From Amorphophallus konjac (lineage: Eukaryota > Streptophyta > Magnoliopsida > Alismatales > Araceae), in the NCBI GenBank assembly GCA_022559845.1, contig JAHNEJ010001737.1, positions 30,120-94,119 of the forward strand: a stretch of DNA of 64,000 nucleotides, written 5' to 3'. A model generated the notes under the pieces. That model searched no databases, was not told the origin of the DNA, and saw nothing but the letters and a program-made list of their open reading frames with translations. A program made the position numbers and the translations under genes. Shown here piece by piece: positions 42,314 through 53,691 of this stretch (its first letter is position 1; the number at the start of each line of letters is the position of its first letter).

Positions 42314-42760
42314 CCTGGGAATCAGAAGCCTGTGGCGAACAAACTGCAAGGAAGAGAAGAAGACCCCGTGAGATATCAAACGAAGCATCAGAAAACGAAA
42401 ATTCGCAGAAAACCGGAACAACCTCGACAAGAACATAACTTTTAACGAGAAAACACGAAGAGGAGATGGAGATTAGTGATAAAGGGGCATCTGAAGCATC
42501 GGATTCCGCGGAGAACAAAGTGATTACCTTCGGAAACAAATGAGGAAGCTGCGAAGTCTCAGAGAAACCAGCAGAAGAATGGGTCTCCCTGCGGAGAGGT
42601 CGAAGGACCCCGGGTGGTGGAGGGGGGGCGTGGCGGGAGAGCAGGAGCGGAATGGAAGCGGAGAAGGTTGGGGGCAACGATAATGCTGGTTCTGGGCACC
42701 GTCTGTGGGACGCGGCCCCTCCATGCGCCGGCGGAGTATTTTTCCCAGACTATTGCATAT
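42314..42760 (-). other. DXS-like 5'UTR with a 184-bp leader intron
   Basis: Between a possible transcription start near 42,760 and the ATG, the minus strand has a pyrimidine-rich GC leader. It contains a clean donor (CCGAAG|GTAATC, intron from 42527) and acceptor (CTTCCTTGCAG, to 42344). The 30 nt after the acceptor lead directly into the ATG at 42313. The intron is inferred from splice-site quality only. Confidence 0.45.
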
Positions 42761-42787
42761 TTCGGGGATGCTTTAATTTTTTTTTTA

Positions 42788-42794
42788 ATTTATA
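42788..42794 (-). promoter_or_regulatory. Candidate TATA box of the DXS-like gene
   Basis: TATAAAT on the minus strand in an AT-rich stretch, just upstream of the GC- and pyrimidine-rich leader. The sequence composition changes sharply here. Weak, because AT-rich flanks often contain such heptamers. Confidence 0.25.
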
Positions 42795-42799
42795 TTTTG

Positions 42800-43340
42800 A
42801 GATCTGATCAAGTTGAACTACGAGTTCGTATAAGGGGCATCGAACCATTAGGAAAAAAAATCAAAAAATAAGATTTTTTTTCTTGTTGTCTGATCTAGAT
42901 GTGCCTTGTAATAACTCGTCTGGGCTCCAATCTTGAGACATAAATTGTGAAAAATAAAAAATAAAAAATTATGCATGTCAAGATGTGTACTTGATCTAGA
43001 TGTGCGCCAAGCATGACTCTTTTGTTTCTGAAACGGAGATTTTTCACGAAGGTAATGTGCACGTCAAGACGTGTACTCCATTTATTAGTGGGGCACTAGT
43101 TTTGTGCACGTACATGCTTAAAAAAAAGGCATGTACAGGTTTTTTAATGAAGGTAATATTATTTTTAAAAGAGATAATTATATAAATGAATTTATATATA
43201 ATTAATAATTATATAGTTGCTTTTATTTATTGTAATATTGTTTTAAATAATTTCTTATTTCAATATAATGTCAAAAAATATCTCTACCATTAACCTTTCA
43301 AGATACAAATTAACAATATTATGTTCTCGTACCATGTTCA
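42800..43340. other. AT-rich upstream region without genes
   Basis: Contains two related stretches with TGATCTAGATGTG (42888 and 42995) and GTCAAGA(T/C)GTGTACT (42979 and 43064), suggesting a diverged local duplication. Nothing coding is seen. Confidence 0.4.
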
Positions 43341-45442
43341 TCATGACTACTCCAACTTTATTTGATATTATGGAGGCTTCTAGGATTAAACATCGTACTC
43401 CTTTCGAATATTGAAACTATAATTCTCGTACAGACTTGGCTGAGAATGGGTATGGATTTGATTGTCACTTTACTATTATATGGGACCACTATGATCATTT
43501 CTATGAGAAGCGACTGGATCTCTATTATGTTTACCAAATGTTAAAATCTTTTCAACTGTTTCATAATTCTTCTGGAGAATTAGACCTGGTTTTTCCCACT
43601 TACTCGCCATTTGTTCCTCATTTTCAGAGTGAGATTAAGTATGAAGAATGGCACACACTCACCTTTCCCATCGAATAAATTTACATATGGGAAGGTATGG
43701 TGATGAGCGTCAACTAAGGGACAAGAAAATACTATGTCTTATCTCACATTGCTCCACACCATGACGCGCACTTTGTAGCAGTCTATAGAGAAGTAAGTCT
43801 AACTAAACCAATAACACCTCTTTCTGAATTTGATAAGACCTTGAGAGCTTCAAAGACTTACACCTTTGCTCAACAACAAAGATATCCACTTCAATCTTAA
43901 CAAATGGGGACCTACTTTTCCCAAGGAGTCTCAAGAAGTCAGGCCAATATTTGAAAGGGCACAGCATAGCACTTTTATATGCAAAGAATGTGAACCCAGT
44001 TTCTTCAAAAGACATGACAATCCACTAATATACAACAACTGATTTATGGCTAAAGGAACTTTTCTATCACACAAAAGGGCAACTAAAGTATTCTTAAGCA
44101 TCATGGTTTTTCTGAAAATGATAAGTTCCATGCCTATGCGCTAGACCATATGAGTGGCTAGTCCTCCCTTTGGTTTTTATGAAGATATTCATAAATCGAC
44201 CTTTTTTTCTCCATGTGAATTATATGAGTGGCTAGTCCTCCCTTTGGACTTAAAAAATGCGCATGCACAATTTCAAAGGACAATGGATGATATTTTTAAA
44301 CCTCATATCTATTTTATTGCCAACTGCATCGATGATTTCCTAGTTTTCTCTAACTCAATGCAGGAACATTTGCATACATTCATGGAAATCATACAAAACA
44401 TAGAATTAGTCTCTCAGCAACAGCTGACAAATTTCAAGTTGTTATAGAAAAGGTAGAATTTTTGGGCATTGCTATTTAGCAGCAGCACATTTCTATGGAA
44501 AAACATCCACTAGAAAAGTTATTCAGATTTCCTACCAACCTAGACCTACAGCAATGCCAGAGGTTTACGGGCTGTGTAAATTATCTCTAAAACTTTATCC
44601 CAAAATTGTCTGAAAAACTGGTCATATTAGATAAGCCACGCGGGCGAAACCATTTGTTTGGTCTGAAGAGGCTACTAAAGTACTACAATTACAAAAGGAA
44701 TGCCAACATCTCCCTCCTCTTAGTCCGACATATACTAGACCATATGTGTTATCAACTAACGCATCTGAGGACACCTGATCTGCCATTCTTTTACATAAGA
44801 AAGAGGATGCATAGCATATATGCGCCTATCAAAGTGGTCAATTTAAAAAACATAAGCTTAATTACTGGCCCGTCAAAAAGGAGATGTTAACTGCTGTCAA
44901 ATGAGTTCAAAAGTTTCACACCTATTTAATCATGAAAACTTTTATTTTGAGAACTAACGCATCTATCTTAGGAGCATTTCTCAAAAGAAAGCTATCCGAC
45001 AGTGCCAAATTACGAAGGTATGCTTGGTGGCAATTTATTCTATCCCAATATCAGTTTATATAGAAAAAAGTATCGGGCAAAGATCATCATCTCCCAGATG
45101 TTCTCACTAGAGTACCTAAACCTCAAATAAAAATGACAAGACCACCAGTATAACCACAAGACCAATGGAAAAGATTGCCACTCAAAACTCCTCAGCAAAG
45201 ATTACATTTCTGTAAACATATCAGAATGCTCTTTCCCTATGGAAATTCAGCTCAGGGCGAATATCCAAACATTGATCCATTCATCACTTCTGTAGGAAGG
45301 GTTAGTTGTCTAGTTAATAATCTCAAATGGACATCTTTAGAAGATCAAGTTTTAGACCTTCTAATAGATAAAGAATTTTTATATGACATCCTTTTTACCG
45401 GACGACAGCTATATCCCAAACACATGGCTCGAGAATACTTAA
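43340..45442 (+). pseudogene. Decayed reverse-transcriptase element, probably endogenous pararetrovirus (Caulimoviridae-like)
   Basis: The plus strand carries fragments in several frames. An unassigned open piece lies at 43436-43678. An RT palm fragment at 44222-44447 has the catalytic Asp-Asp pair, preceded by Cys-Ile where Tyr-Val or Tyr-Ile is usual. An RNase H-like stretch extends to about 45120, and a C-terminal piece lies at 45175-45501. No integrase follows RNase H. That absence, and the wording at the RNase H end, favours an integrated caulimovirid over a Ty3 element, but a gypsy relic is possible. There are more than ten stops and frameshifts, so nothing can be expressed intact. A copia insertion truncates it at 45443. 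Confidence 0.5.
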
Positions 45443-46253
45443 TGTTGTGCCCGGTAGATGGCAATCAAGAGGGGAGGGGTGAATTGCTGGCCCCAAATTA
45501 AAACTTTTTACCCTTTTTAACACAAGGCAAAAGATAATGCTCAATCAACCAGCCTACAGCTCATCTCACTCATGGAATATCACACACGAACATAAAGATT
45601 GGCCCAGATTATAGCAACGTGTGGAGTTAGTTCGCTCCGCTCGATAAATGGCCCACACGAGTAAACGAAATAAGCAACCTACAAATGACACAATGATTTT
45701 TAGGTGGTTCGGGTTCACAATGTGCCCCCTACGTCCACCCCTCACATAGTGAGGATTCCTTCCACTATGTAGTGAAAAATCACACACACACACTGTGATT
45801 TTCACAGCCACACACACACACACGTGCTGTGACCAGCAGACGCACGCACACACAGTGTATCTTGAAAGTATATATTCAGATATACAAGATGCTCTATAGG
45901 GTGCAAAAATATGATCAAAATATAGATAGAATGAGCAACAATGATGCTAGAAATCCCCCTGGAACTATGAGCTTTCAGCGGTTCTTCAGTCCTTGAATAA
46001 ATCTGTCGGAAGCCCGACGGTTCAGCAAGATAATGGTCAGAGGATGATGCTCAAGATGGAGAAGAGTGCAGCCCCAGCTCCAAAACTCGAAGAGGAACTT
46101 CAAATATGGTAGGATGGATGTCGAATCAGCAGCAGGATCATCAGTTCACGGACTGGGAGGTCTCCCCCATTCTTTCTTTCCATGCAAGCACAAAAACGTG
46201 ATAAACTCGGAAATATTCCCCTTTCTTGCTTTTTGGGTCGCCCCAGTGATAGG

Positions 46254-46260
46254 TTTTATA
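46254..46260 (-). promoter_or_regulatory. TATA box candidate of copia LTR
   Basis: TATAAAA on the minus strand (context GGGGGTATAAAACC). Confidence 0.45.
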
Positions 46261-46385
46261 CCCCCAAGATCGGAGGGGCACGTGGATGAATAATCAACCT
46301 AAGACCAATCATTTTAGGGCACAAAAAGATAGGTGTTATTGGATTGCGAGCCGGGTTCGAAAAGCTCGCATTTGTTAAAATCTGA

Positions 46386-46645
46386 AAGGGGGTCGACCCC
46401 CAGGGTCGACTCCCTTACACTGCAAACTATTTAGACAGCACCCAGGCAAAAAACAAAATAGGTGAAAAATGGGGTCGACCCTTGGGGTCGACTCTCTCCA
46501 AGTAGAAACCAACAGTCTGCGAGCAAACATAACAAGCCAAAAGAGGGGTCGACCCCAGGGGTCGACACCCATGACAGGCAGCCCTTGAAATCTGTTTATC
46601 AACAGATATCTGCACACTAGGGGTCGACCCCAGGGGTCGAAACCC
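46386..46645. repeat. GGGGTCGACCCC dyad array in the copia LTR
   Basis: Four units of the form GGGGTCGACCCCAGGGGTCGAC at about 46389, 46471, 46546 and 46620 (73-82-bp spacing). The same motif recurs in the copia interior at about 49083, 49156 and 49203, upstream of the extra ORF. Confidence 0.85.
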
Positions 46646-47677
46646 TTCCTAAACAAAACAAACCCTTGTTAAACTGCATCAATCTGAAATATGATCGACC
46701 TCACCTCAACCCCTTATGATGTGAGACTTTTATGAGCATCTACTAATCTACAAAAAACACATGAACTTAGTCGATTTCATTTGAACATAAAAAGGTTAAA
46801 AATTCAAAGTGAAAGCCCTTAGCTTGGAACTTGACTTAATCCATGCATATTGAAATGAACCCTCGTGATAAGGTTAGCATTGAGCAATACCATTTCAATC
46901 AATCCACAAACCTCACAGCTATAAGACGAAACACGTGATAAGGCTAGCATTGTGTAATTCCATTTCAGTCAACCCAAAATTTTCAATGTTATGAAATTTC
47001 AGACAATCAACTAGTCAAAAACTCAGTCATGGCTCACTTAGAATGTGGTCATCATCAAAACTTATAAATCCAAAATCAATCATCTGCGGGGTTCAACAAT
47101 CTCCCCCTTTTTGATGATGACAAAATGTTATGTGCCACATAGAAGGAACTGTTCAAAAGACTGTATGCCATAAAAGAAAGGTAACAAACAGAAACATTCA
47201 AAGACTGTGGATTTGATCAACATAGGCATCACTACCAACAAATTGCCGATCATGTTTAGAGAATTAAGTTTGGCTATTACAAACACCAGAAATAAATGCA
47301 TGCTATGACCGTGACTAGTTGAACACCTAAACACCAAAGACAAACATTAATAATCTAGACATGACTCAACATGACTCATCTGACTGACAGTTCTAATGAG
47401 AGACACGCATACATACAAGCATGCAAGACAAACAGTACTTATAGCATAGCATACATAGCACCAAGGAGACTCTCCCCCTTTGGCGTCATCAAAAGGAGAT
47501 ATAGAATGTGGGTAAGCAAAATGTGTATCCCAGCTGAAGCTTTTTGATCTAATCCATCGGTGGAGTAGGTGGAGATGGTGGACGTCGGATATAATCCACT
47601 ATATCATGGAACATGGTGGATTGAGCATTCAAGACTTCTTGAATATTTTCAACTGAACTAGTGAGAGACTAGAAAGA

Positions 47678-48788
47678 CTAGAGATATGTTTCGTGGTAAA
47701 GCTTCAAATCTGCAACATCATTGGAGAGAACGGCCATTGTCTCCCCAAATGAGTCCATCCGATCATCCATTGCGTCTAGTCTTGTATGTAGCCTTCTGAC
47801 ATCCTCAAGAGTGAGGTGTACATTTATATTCCCTGCTGCTGGTTGTGAGGGGCCAGGTCTATCAGCTTGTTCCTTTTCTTGATCTTCATCTGAATGGGCA
47901 TGTTGTTCTTTGTCCTTGATTGGCCGCACGGTACGTACAAGCTTGCCACTTTCATCCTGCTCATACCCCATATTTTTACAAATGGAATAAATTGTGTAGA
48001 TATCTGCATCTCTGAGAGATTGGTGAGCTTCTTTCTCTAAACTGATGCCAAGAGTGTGAAGAACACAAGATAAGGCAGCATCATACGGAAGAGTTCTATT
48101 TTTATTTTTCTGACATCTGATGATGTGCTCATAGATAATAGCAGGGAAATTTATCAGATCACCAGATGTGAGATAGTATAATAAGAACTTTTGAGACTCT
48201 GTAACTTTATCTCTTCCCCCCCCCCCCCCTCTTGGAAGAAAAATTGTAGTCATCATGTGATGCAAGATGTGCTGAAGGGGGGGGGGGGGGGGGGGAGTTA
48301 TTCGCATTGAGCTTGCTAGTAGATTTGTCTCCCATAACTTCATTGGTCATCATATAATAAACATCTTCTTCTTCAAACACGACTTGATCATAAGTGTATC
48401 ATGTATCATATGGCATACCAAATGCTTGTCCAAGAAATTTTGTTGAGATGCGATAAACTATACCATTCAAAACTGTAAATGCTTTATTATCTTGTTCAAC
48501 CAGATTTCCATAAAATTGATGAACAAGATTATGATAGACTCGCCTATGCTTTGACATGAAAGAGTACAAATTCGGCTGAGATTTAATCATACGAACCAGT
48601 TCTGGAAGCGCTTGGTTTATATTCTCGAAATCCACAGCTCTAGATCAAAGCACTTTGCGATCCATAAATCAGAGGTTTGCAGACATGGCAGATTTCTCCA
48701 GATATTTCATTTCTTTGCTCTTTGCCCTGGTTTCTTTTTGTCTTAGTGATTCCTCCCCCTCACAATGAGCTCGTTTCTTTGGAGCCAT
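47678..48788 (-). pseudogene. Extra ORF 3' of pol (SIRE-type env-like/transposon protein), broken
   Basis: Start ATG at 48788 (MAPKKRAHCEGEESLRQKE). A TGA interrupts after about 36 codons. The frame then resumes as VDFENINQALPELVRMIKSQ (48635-48399) and, after another break, 48343-47678. The last part has a Pro run and a Gly run encoded by C14 (48216-48229) and G19 (48277-48295), then an acidic linker and a C-terminal coiled coil (LEDVRRLHTRLDAMDDRMDS). SIRE/Maximus elements carry an ORF here that has been called envelope-like. Its role is unproven, and no signal peptide or membrane segment is visible here. Confidence 0.65.
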
Positions 48789-49239
48789 AGGGACTACTCA
48801 CACAACAGAACAGCTATGGAATAAAACGTTTGGACTGGTTGGTTCAACAAAATGGAGCCCTCACCATAGATGTACAGGTTCTCCACACGCCACACACGTC
48901 TCCAGTCGGCATAGGCTTGAAGGAGATGCCTTGATAGCTTGGTGAAGATGCAGAGCGTGGGTGCCGCAAGATGAAACCGCTGCTATGGCTTGAAGGATTT
49001 TGGGTGGCCAAGGGAGTTTTAGGGTTGAAAATGAGAGCGGCACAGGCAATCTAGAGGGCTTTAAGATGCCTTTAAGTAAGTGGGGGTCGACTTGGGTTCG
49101 AATGGAGGACCCCCGAACCGGTTCGATTTTGCATTTTGGGCGCTGAACCGGAAGGGGTCGACCCTCGCGGCGACAGTCTCTGCCCCAGAGAACATACAAA
49201 CAGGGGTCGACCCGGGGGGTCGACCCTGTACAATTTTGA

Positions 49240-49780
49240 GCAAAAATTTAAATGAAGGCAGATTTTTGAGATTCTGAAAAATATAAGGCTCTATCCCCCG
49301 TTGATTTAAAATGTATGAGAATGTATGAAGGACTAATTAACTTGGTTTTAATGAAGTGGGGGAACAGTTCTAATGATATAGAAGTTTATATCCATTATCT
49401 TACTACCCAACCTTTCCAACACTCAGTTTCAATCATTGAGCTCCAGTGGATTTCACTTATTTGACAAGGATGATATGTAGCCTTAGAAAATGCAAGGAGT
49501 AGCCTTTTGTCATACATTCATGCAAGAGGTAAAAACACCCATACAATATTTATTGAAGTTCTGGTATCGGGCGAAGTTATGCACTCACGCATAATGAAAG
49601 TTTCCAGATGAAATTAATCCATCCTTCCACTAATCACTATTTTATATACCAGAAGCTCACAAACATGCAAATGCATAATCATGACATGCAATGTGATCCC
49701 TAATGCAATGCAGTGCATAGATGATGAAATGCCAGCTAAGGTGCCTATGACATGAAATGCAAGACATTCACAAATGCAAG
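49240..49780. other. Copia interior between RNase H and the extra ORF
   Basis: Non-coding, AT-rich. Together with 48790-49240 (three GTCGACCC dyads) it forms a leader of about 1 kb before the extra ORF. Confidence 0.4.
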
Positions 49781-49784
49781 ACAT

Positions 49785-51144
49785 TCACATACCTTTTATT
49801 CTACACACACCTAATTCTCTTCTGAAAGAGGTAATTTTGTCTTCACTTAGAGGCTTTGTAAAAATATCAGCAATATGATTATTTGTATCAATGAATTTTA
49901 TTTCCACGTATCCTCTGCTTACATGATCTCTAAGAAAGTGATATCTAACATCTATGTGTTTGGTTCTGGAATGATGCACTGGGTTTTTGGATAAATTTAT
50001 TGCGGAAGTAGTGTCACAAAGGATTATTGTTTTTCTAAGAGAGATGTCAAAATCAATCAGTTGATGTTGGATCCAAAGCACTTGGGTCACACAACTACCT
50101 GCGGCCATGTATTCGGCCTCAGCAGTTGATAGAGCAATTGAATTTTATTTCTTAGAGGCCCATGATCATGCAACCTCCTAAAAACTGACAATGCCCACTT
50201 GTGCTTTTACGATCCACTTTACAACCCGCATAGTCAGCATCGGTATAAGCTAGCAAATCAAAACAAGAACAACGACGAAACCAAAGTCCCAAATCACAAG
50301 TACCAGAGATATATCTGAAAATCTGTTTTACGGCCGACATATGAGATTCCTTCGGATTTGACTGAAATCTTGCACATAAACATACAACAAACTGGACGTC
50401 TGGCCTACTAGCCATCAAATATAACAAGGATCGAATCATGCTTCTGAAGAGTGTTTGATTAACTGATTTACCTTTGTCATCTTGGTCTAGCTTAAGTGAT
50501 GTGGACATTGGAGTTGGTTGCGACTTAGCTGTGTCGAGGTTGAATTTTTTGAGAAACTCCTGTCCATATTTCCTTTGACTGATGACGAGACCATCCTTCA
50601 TTTGCTTAACCTGTAATCCCCAAAAGAATGTCAACTCACCCATGAGACTCATTTCAAATTCGCTTTGCATCGATTTTGCAAAATCGTCACTAAGATCATC
50701 ATTAGTGGAGCCAAAGATAATATCGTCTACATAGACTTGGACAATCAATTTTTTCTTACTATTCAGCTTTGTAAAAAGGGTTTGATCAACATTACCTCGT
50801 TTGTACCCACTTTGAATGAGAAATACACTAAGTCTATCATACCACACGCGAGGTGCTTGTTTCAGACCATAAAGGGCTTTCTCTAGCTCGAATACATGGT
50901 TCGGGTACTCTTGATCCTCGAACCGCAGTGGCTGCTCCACAAATACTTCTTCATGGATGTAGCCATTTAAGAAAGCGCTTTTAACATCCATTTGAAAAAG
51001 CTTTATGTTAAAGCAACAAGCAAAAGCTAATAAAATCCTCACAGTCTCAAGTCTAGCTACGGGTGCAAAATACTTATCAAAGCCAATTCCTATTTCTTGA
51101 CTGTAGCCTTTGGCAACAAGCCTAGCTTTGTTTCTAACTATCAC
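49785..51144 (-). pseudogene. Copia reverse transcriptase and RNase H
   Basis: An open frame of 330 codons (51144-50152) has ARLVAKGYSQEIGIGFDKYF, the palm segment VYVDDIIFGSTND with the catalytic Asp-Asp, and the RNase H start LLAYTDADYAGCKVDRKSTS. RNase H continues in 50108-49785 (LCDTTSAINLSKNPVHHSRT, then KHIDVRYHFLRD). A break at 50109-50151 separates the two. This is the least damaged part of the copia element, so it is fairly young. Confidence 0.9.
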
Positions 51145-51341
51145 TCCCTGATCATTGAGTTTGTTTCAGAAGACCCATTTGGTTCCTATCACGGAGTGGC
51201 CGTTAGGCCTAGGCACGAGGAACCACACCTTGTTCCTTTGGAACTGGTGCAGTTCTTCTTGCATAGCCAAAATCCAGGAATCATCCTGTAATGCTTCTTC
51301 TACAGAGTGAGGTTCATACTGTGAAATCAAAGCAATGTAGT

Positions 51342-52930
51342 CTACATTTTATACTTCCTGAGTGATGATCTTGTTCTAACTCCATCTTCCACATCTCCAA
51401 TCACATTTGTCGCTAGATGGTCTTTAGTAAAGGTCCACTGTCTTGGTAATTGTGGTTCCTCTTGATTTGCTTGCTCCAGTTGCTCTTGTGTTTCTTCAAT
51501 ATTAACTTGATTTTCTGAGGTCTTGAGTACATCATCTTCCTCTTCAGCTTCATCTTCTTTTCTTCCACTATGCAAATTAGAACATTTATCAGTAGCTTTT
51601 GAGAAGGATTCATCCACTACTACATGCGGGCTTTCCTCAAACACAAGAGTCCTCAAAATATATACTCTATAAGCTCGTGAATTTAGAGAGTAACCAAGGA
51701 AGATCTCTCGATCACTTTTAGCATCAAATTTGCCCAAGTCAGTTTTTCCATTATTGTGAATATAGCATGTAAAACCAAATGGTTTAAAATAAGAGATGTT
51801 GAGCTCCTTACCTTTATAGAGTTCATATGGGGTTTTTCTTTAAAGGGGCCTTACCATAGCTCTGTTGATGATATAACAAACAGTGTTCACATCTTCCGCC
51901 CAGAAATATCTCGGTAGGTTGTGTTCGGCAAGTATGGTTATGGCCATCTCCACGAGAGTCCTATTTTTTCTTTCCACAACCTCGTTTTGCTCAGGGGTTC
52001 TCGGAAAAGAGAAGACATGAGCATATCCATGTTTCCTGTAGAATTCACTAAAGTCATGGTAATCAAATTCTTTATCGTGGTCGCTCCGAATGGATTTGAT
52101 GTGGCACCCTTTCTCATTTTGAACATTCCTGCAAAGTACTTCAAATTCTATCATAGCATCACTCTTGTGATTCAAGAAAAACACCTAGCTAAATCTGGAA
52201 TAGTCATCCACTATCACGAAGCCAGATAGCTTTCCACCTAAGCTATGAGTCCTACTAGGCCCCAAAAGGTCAAGATGAAGCAATTCCAGAGGCCCAGTAG
52301 TAGAGACAACATTCTTGCATTTTTAAGATGATCTAATGTGTTTTCCTCTACTACATGCTCCACAAACTTCATTTTCATTGAATTTCAATTTAGGCATGCC
52401 AACAACCAAGTTGTTTCTAGATAGTTTGATCAAAACATTAAAACATGCATGACCAAGCCGACGGTGCCATAACCAAGCATTGTCAGTGTTATTGGCAACT
52501 AGACAAAATTACTGTGAGTTGTATCATCTAGGTCAATTGTATATACATTATTGTTTCTAAATCCTACGAATTTTATTTGATGAGTATTTTTATCTACAAC
52601 TGAACAATGTGAAGAGTCAAAAATCACAGTATAGCCCATGTCACATAATTGACTTATGCTTAGTAAGTTATGTTGAAGACCTTTGACGAGCAAAACTTTT
52701 TCAATGGAATGAGTTGAATCATTACCGATCTTACCTTCGTCGATTATCTCTCCTTTATCTTTTCCCCCAAAAGTAGTAGTCCACCATCTCTCTCTTGTAA
52801 GTCTGCAAACATTTCTTTGTTTCCTGTCATATGTCGCGAGTATCCACTGTCCAAAAATCATTTGTTTCGTTGTGCTTTCAAGTAGACCTGCAAGTTGAAA
52901 ACACCACTTGTCTATGAATTTGGTATCCAA
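51342..52930 (-). pseudogene. Copia protease and integrase region, frameshifted
   Basis: 52930-52499 contains LLVKGLQHNLLSISQLCDMG, the segment between protease and integrase. The protease Asp-Ser-Gly is present only in the neighbouring frame, so there is a frameshift inside it. 52184-51840 carries the integrase core (RSDHDKEFDYHDF with the second Asp, and PEQNEVVERKNRTLVEMA with the Glu). 51737-51342 is the acidic spacer before RT (KFDAKSDREIFLGYSLNSRA). Confidence 0.85.
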
Positions 52931-53029
52931 GGTTTCTTAGGTCCAAGGGGGTTAGGCAATTATGATTTGAATGAACTTCTCACTTTCATAGCAAATCTTT
53001 CATCATCAATTTCCATTAGTCTACATGTA

Positions 53030-53691
53030 TACATAGCATGACCACGCCTACCACAATAAAAACATGAGATGATTCTTTTGATTTAATTTTCCTTTTTATT
53101 CACATTCTTAGGAGTGTTGTGCATGTTTGTGCGCTTCACATTGCATGTATGAGTAGAAGATGATGGTGTGTTAGCATGCATGAATGAGGTTCAAGTTGTG
53201 GCTTCAAACGACTTTTTCTTACTAGGGTCATACCCTAGACCTTCTTTTTGGAAGTTCACATTCACGCCCAAAAGATTATCTAAATTCTGTTTTCCCTTTA
53301 CAAATCTTGCAAGGGTGTCTTTTAGATCACTTATCTCATGTCTCAACAATTCATTGTTTTTCTCAACTTCAAGCTTAGCATGTTCAGAATTTTTAAGTTC
53401 ATTGCTTAATTTCTCAAGTTCATTTTTGAGCTTGCTATTCTCATTAAGCATTCCGATGACTTTTCATGATTTTGTTGTTCCTCTCTCGTGCATGATAGTT
53501 CTTCCTCAAAAAGGAAACTTTAGATGTAAGAAGTTCATTCTCATTATTGAGATTTTCAGCCTGAGAAGTTAAACCTACACATTTTTTACATTGGGTTTCA
53601 TCATGCATATGTTGTTCAACCTTTTTCTTTACAAGCATGTTTTCAGATTTAACTTTTCTGAGTTTTTCATGCAACCCTTCATAAGCAATTT
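53030..53691 (-). pseudogene. Copia gag C-terminal part with zinc knuckle
   Basis: A coiled-coil stretch (53451-53191: LKNELEKLSNELKNSEHAKL) and the upstream helix in 53812-53444 precede a CCHC zinc knuckle (C-x2-C-x4-H-x4-C, about 53072-53031: CFYCGRRGHAMYTC). This is the nucleic-acid-binding end of Gag. The insertion at 53692 removes everything upstream. Confidence 0.75.

Larger units (their letters stand above)
45443..47098 (-). repeat. Copia 3' LTR (1656 bp)
   Basis: On the minus strand it starts TGTTGAACCCCGCAG and ends GGGCACAACA (TGTTG...CAACA). A purine tract (AAAAAGGGGGAGAT) precedes it at 47099-47112. It holds four GTCGACCC dyads (46386-46642), a CA microsatellite (45783-45853) and a TATA candidate (46254-46260). 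Confidence 0.85.
45443..53691 (-). mobile_element. SIRE-like Ty1/copia retrotransposon (3' portion; 5' part displaced by nested insertion)
   Basis: Minus-strand order from high to low coordinate: gag C-terminus with zinc knuckle (53691-about 53030), protease region (about 52930-52650), integrase (about 52450-51840), reverse transcriptase (51144-50152), RNase H (50108-49785), an extra ORF (48788-47678), polypurine tract, and 3' LTR (45443-47098). Integrase before RT defines Ty1/copia. The extra ORF 3' of pol fits the SIRE/Maximus lineage. The gag N-terminus and 5' LTR should lie beyond the insertion starting at 53692, outside the window. Confidence 0.85.

Noticed and set aside
42041..42445. 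Plus-strand ORF of 134 codons opposite exon 1
   Set aside because: It is the antisense shadow of the DXS-like first exon and leader, which is supported by splice sites and family similarity.
45566..45853. Minus-strand Cys/Val-rich ORF
   Set aside because: Produced by the (CA)n microsatellite in the copia LTR.
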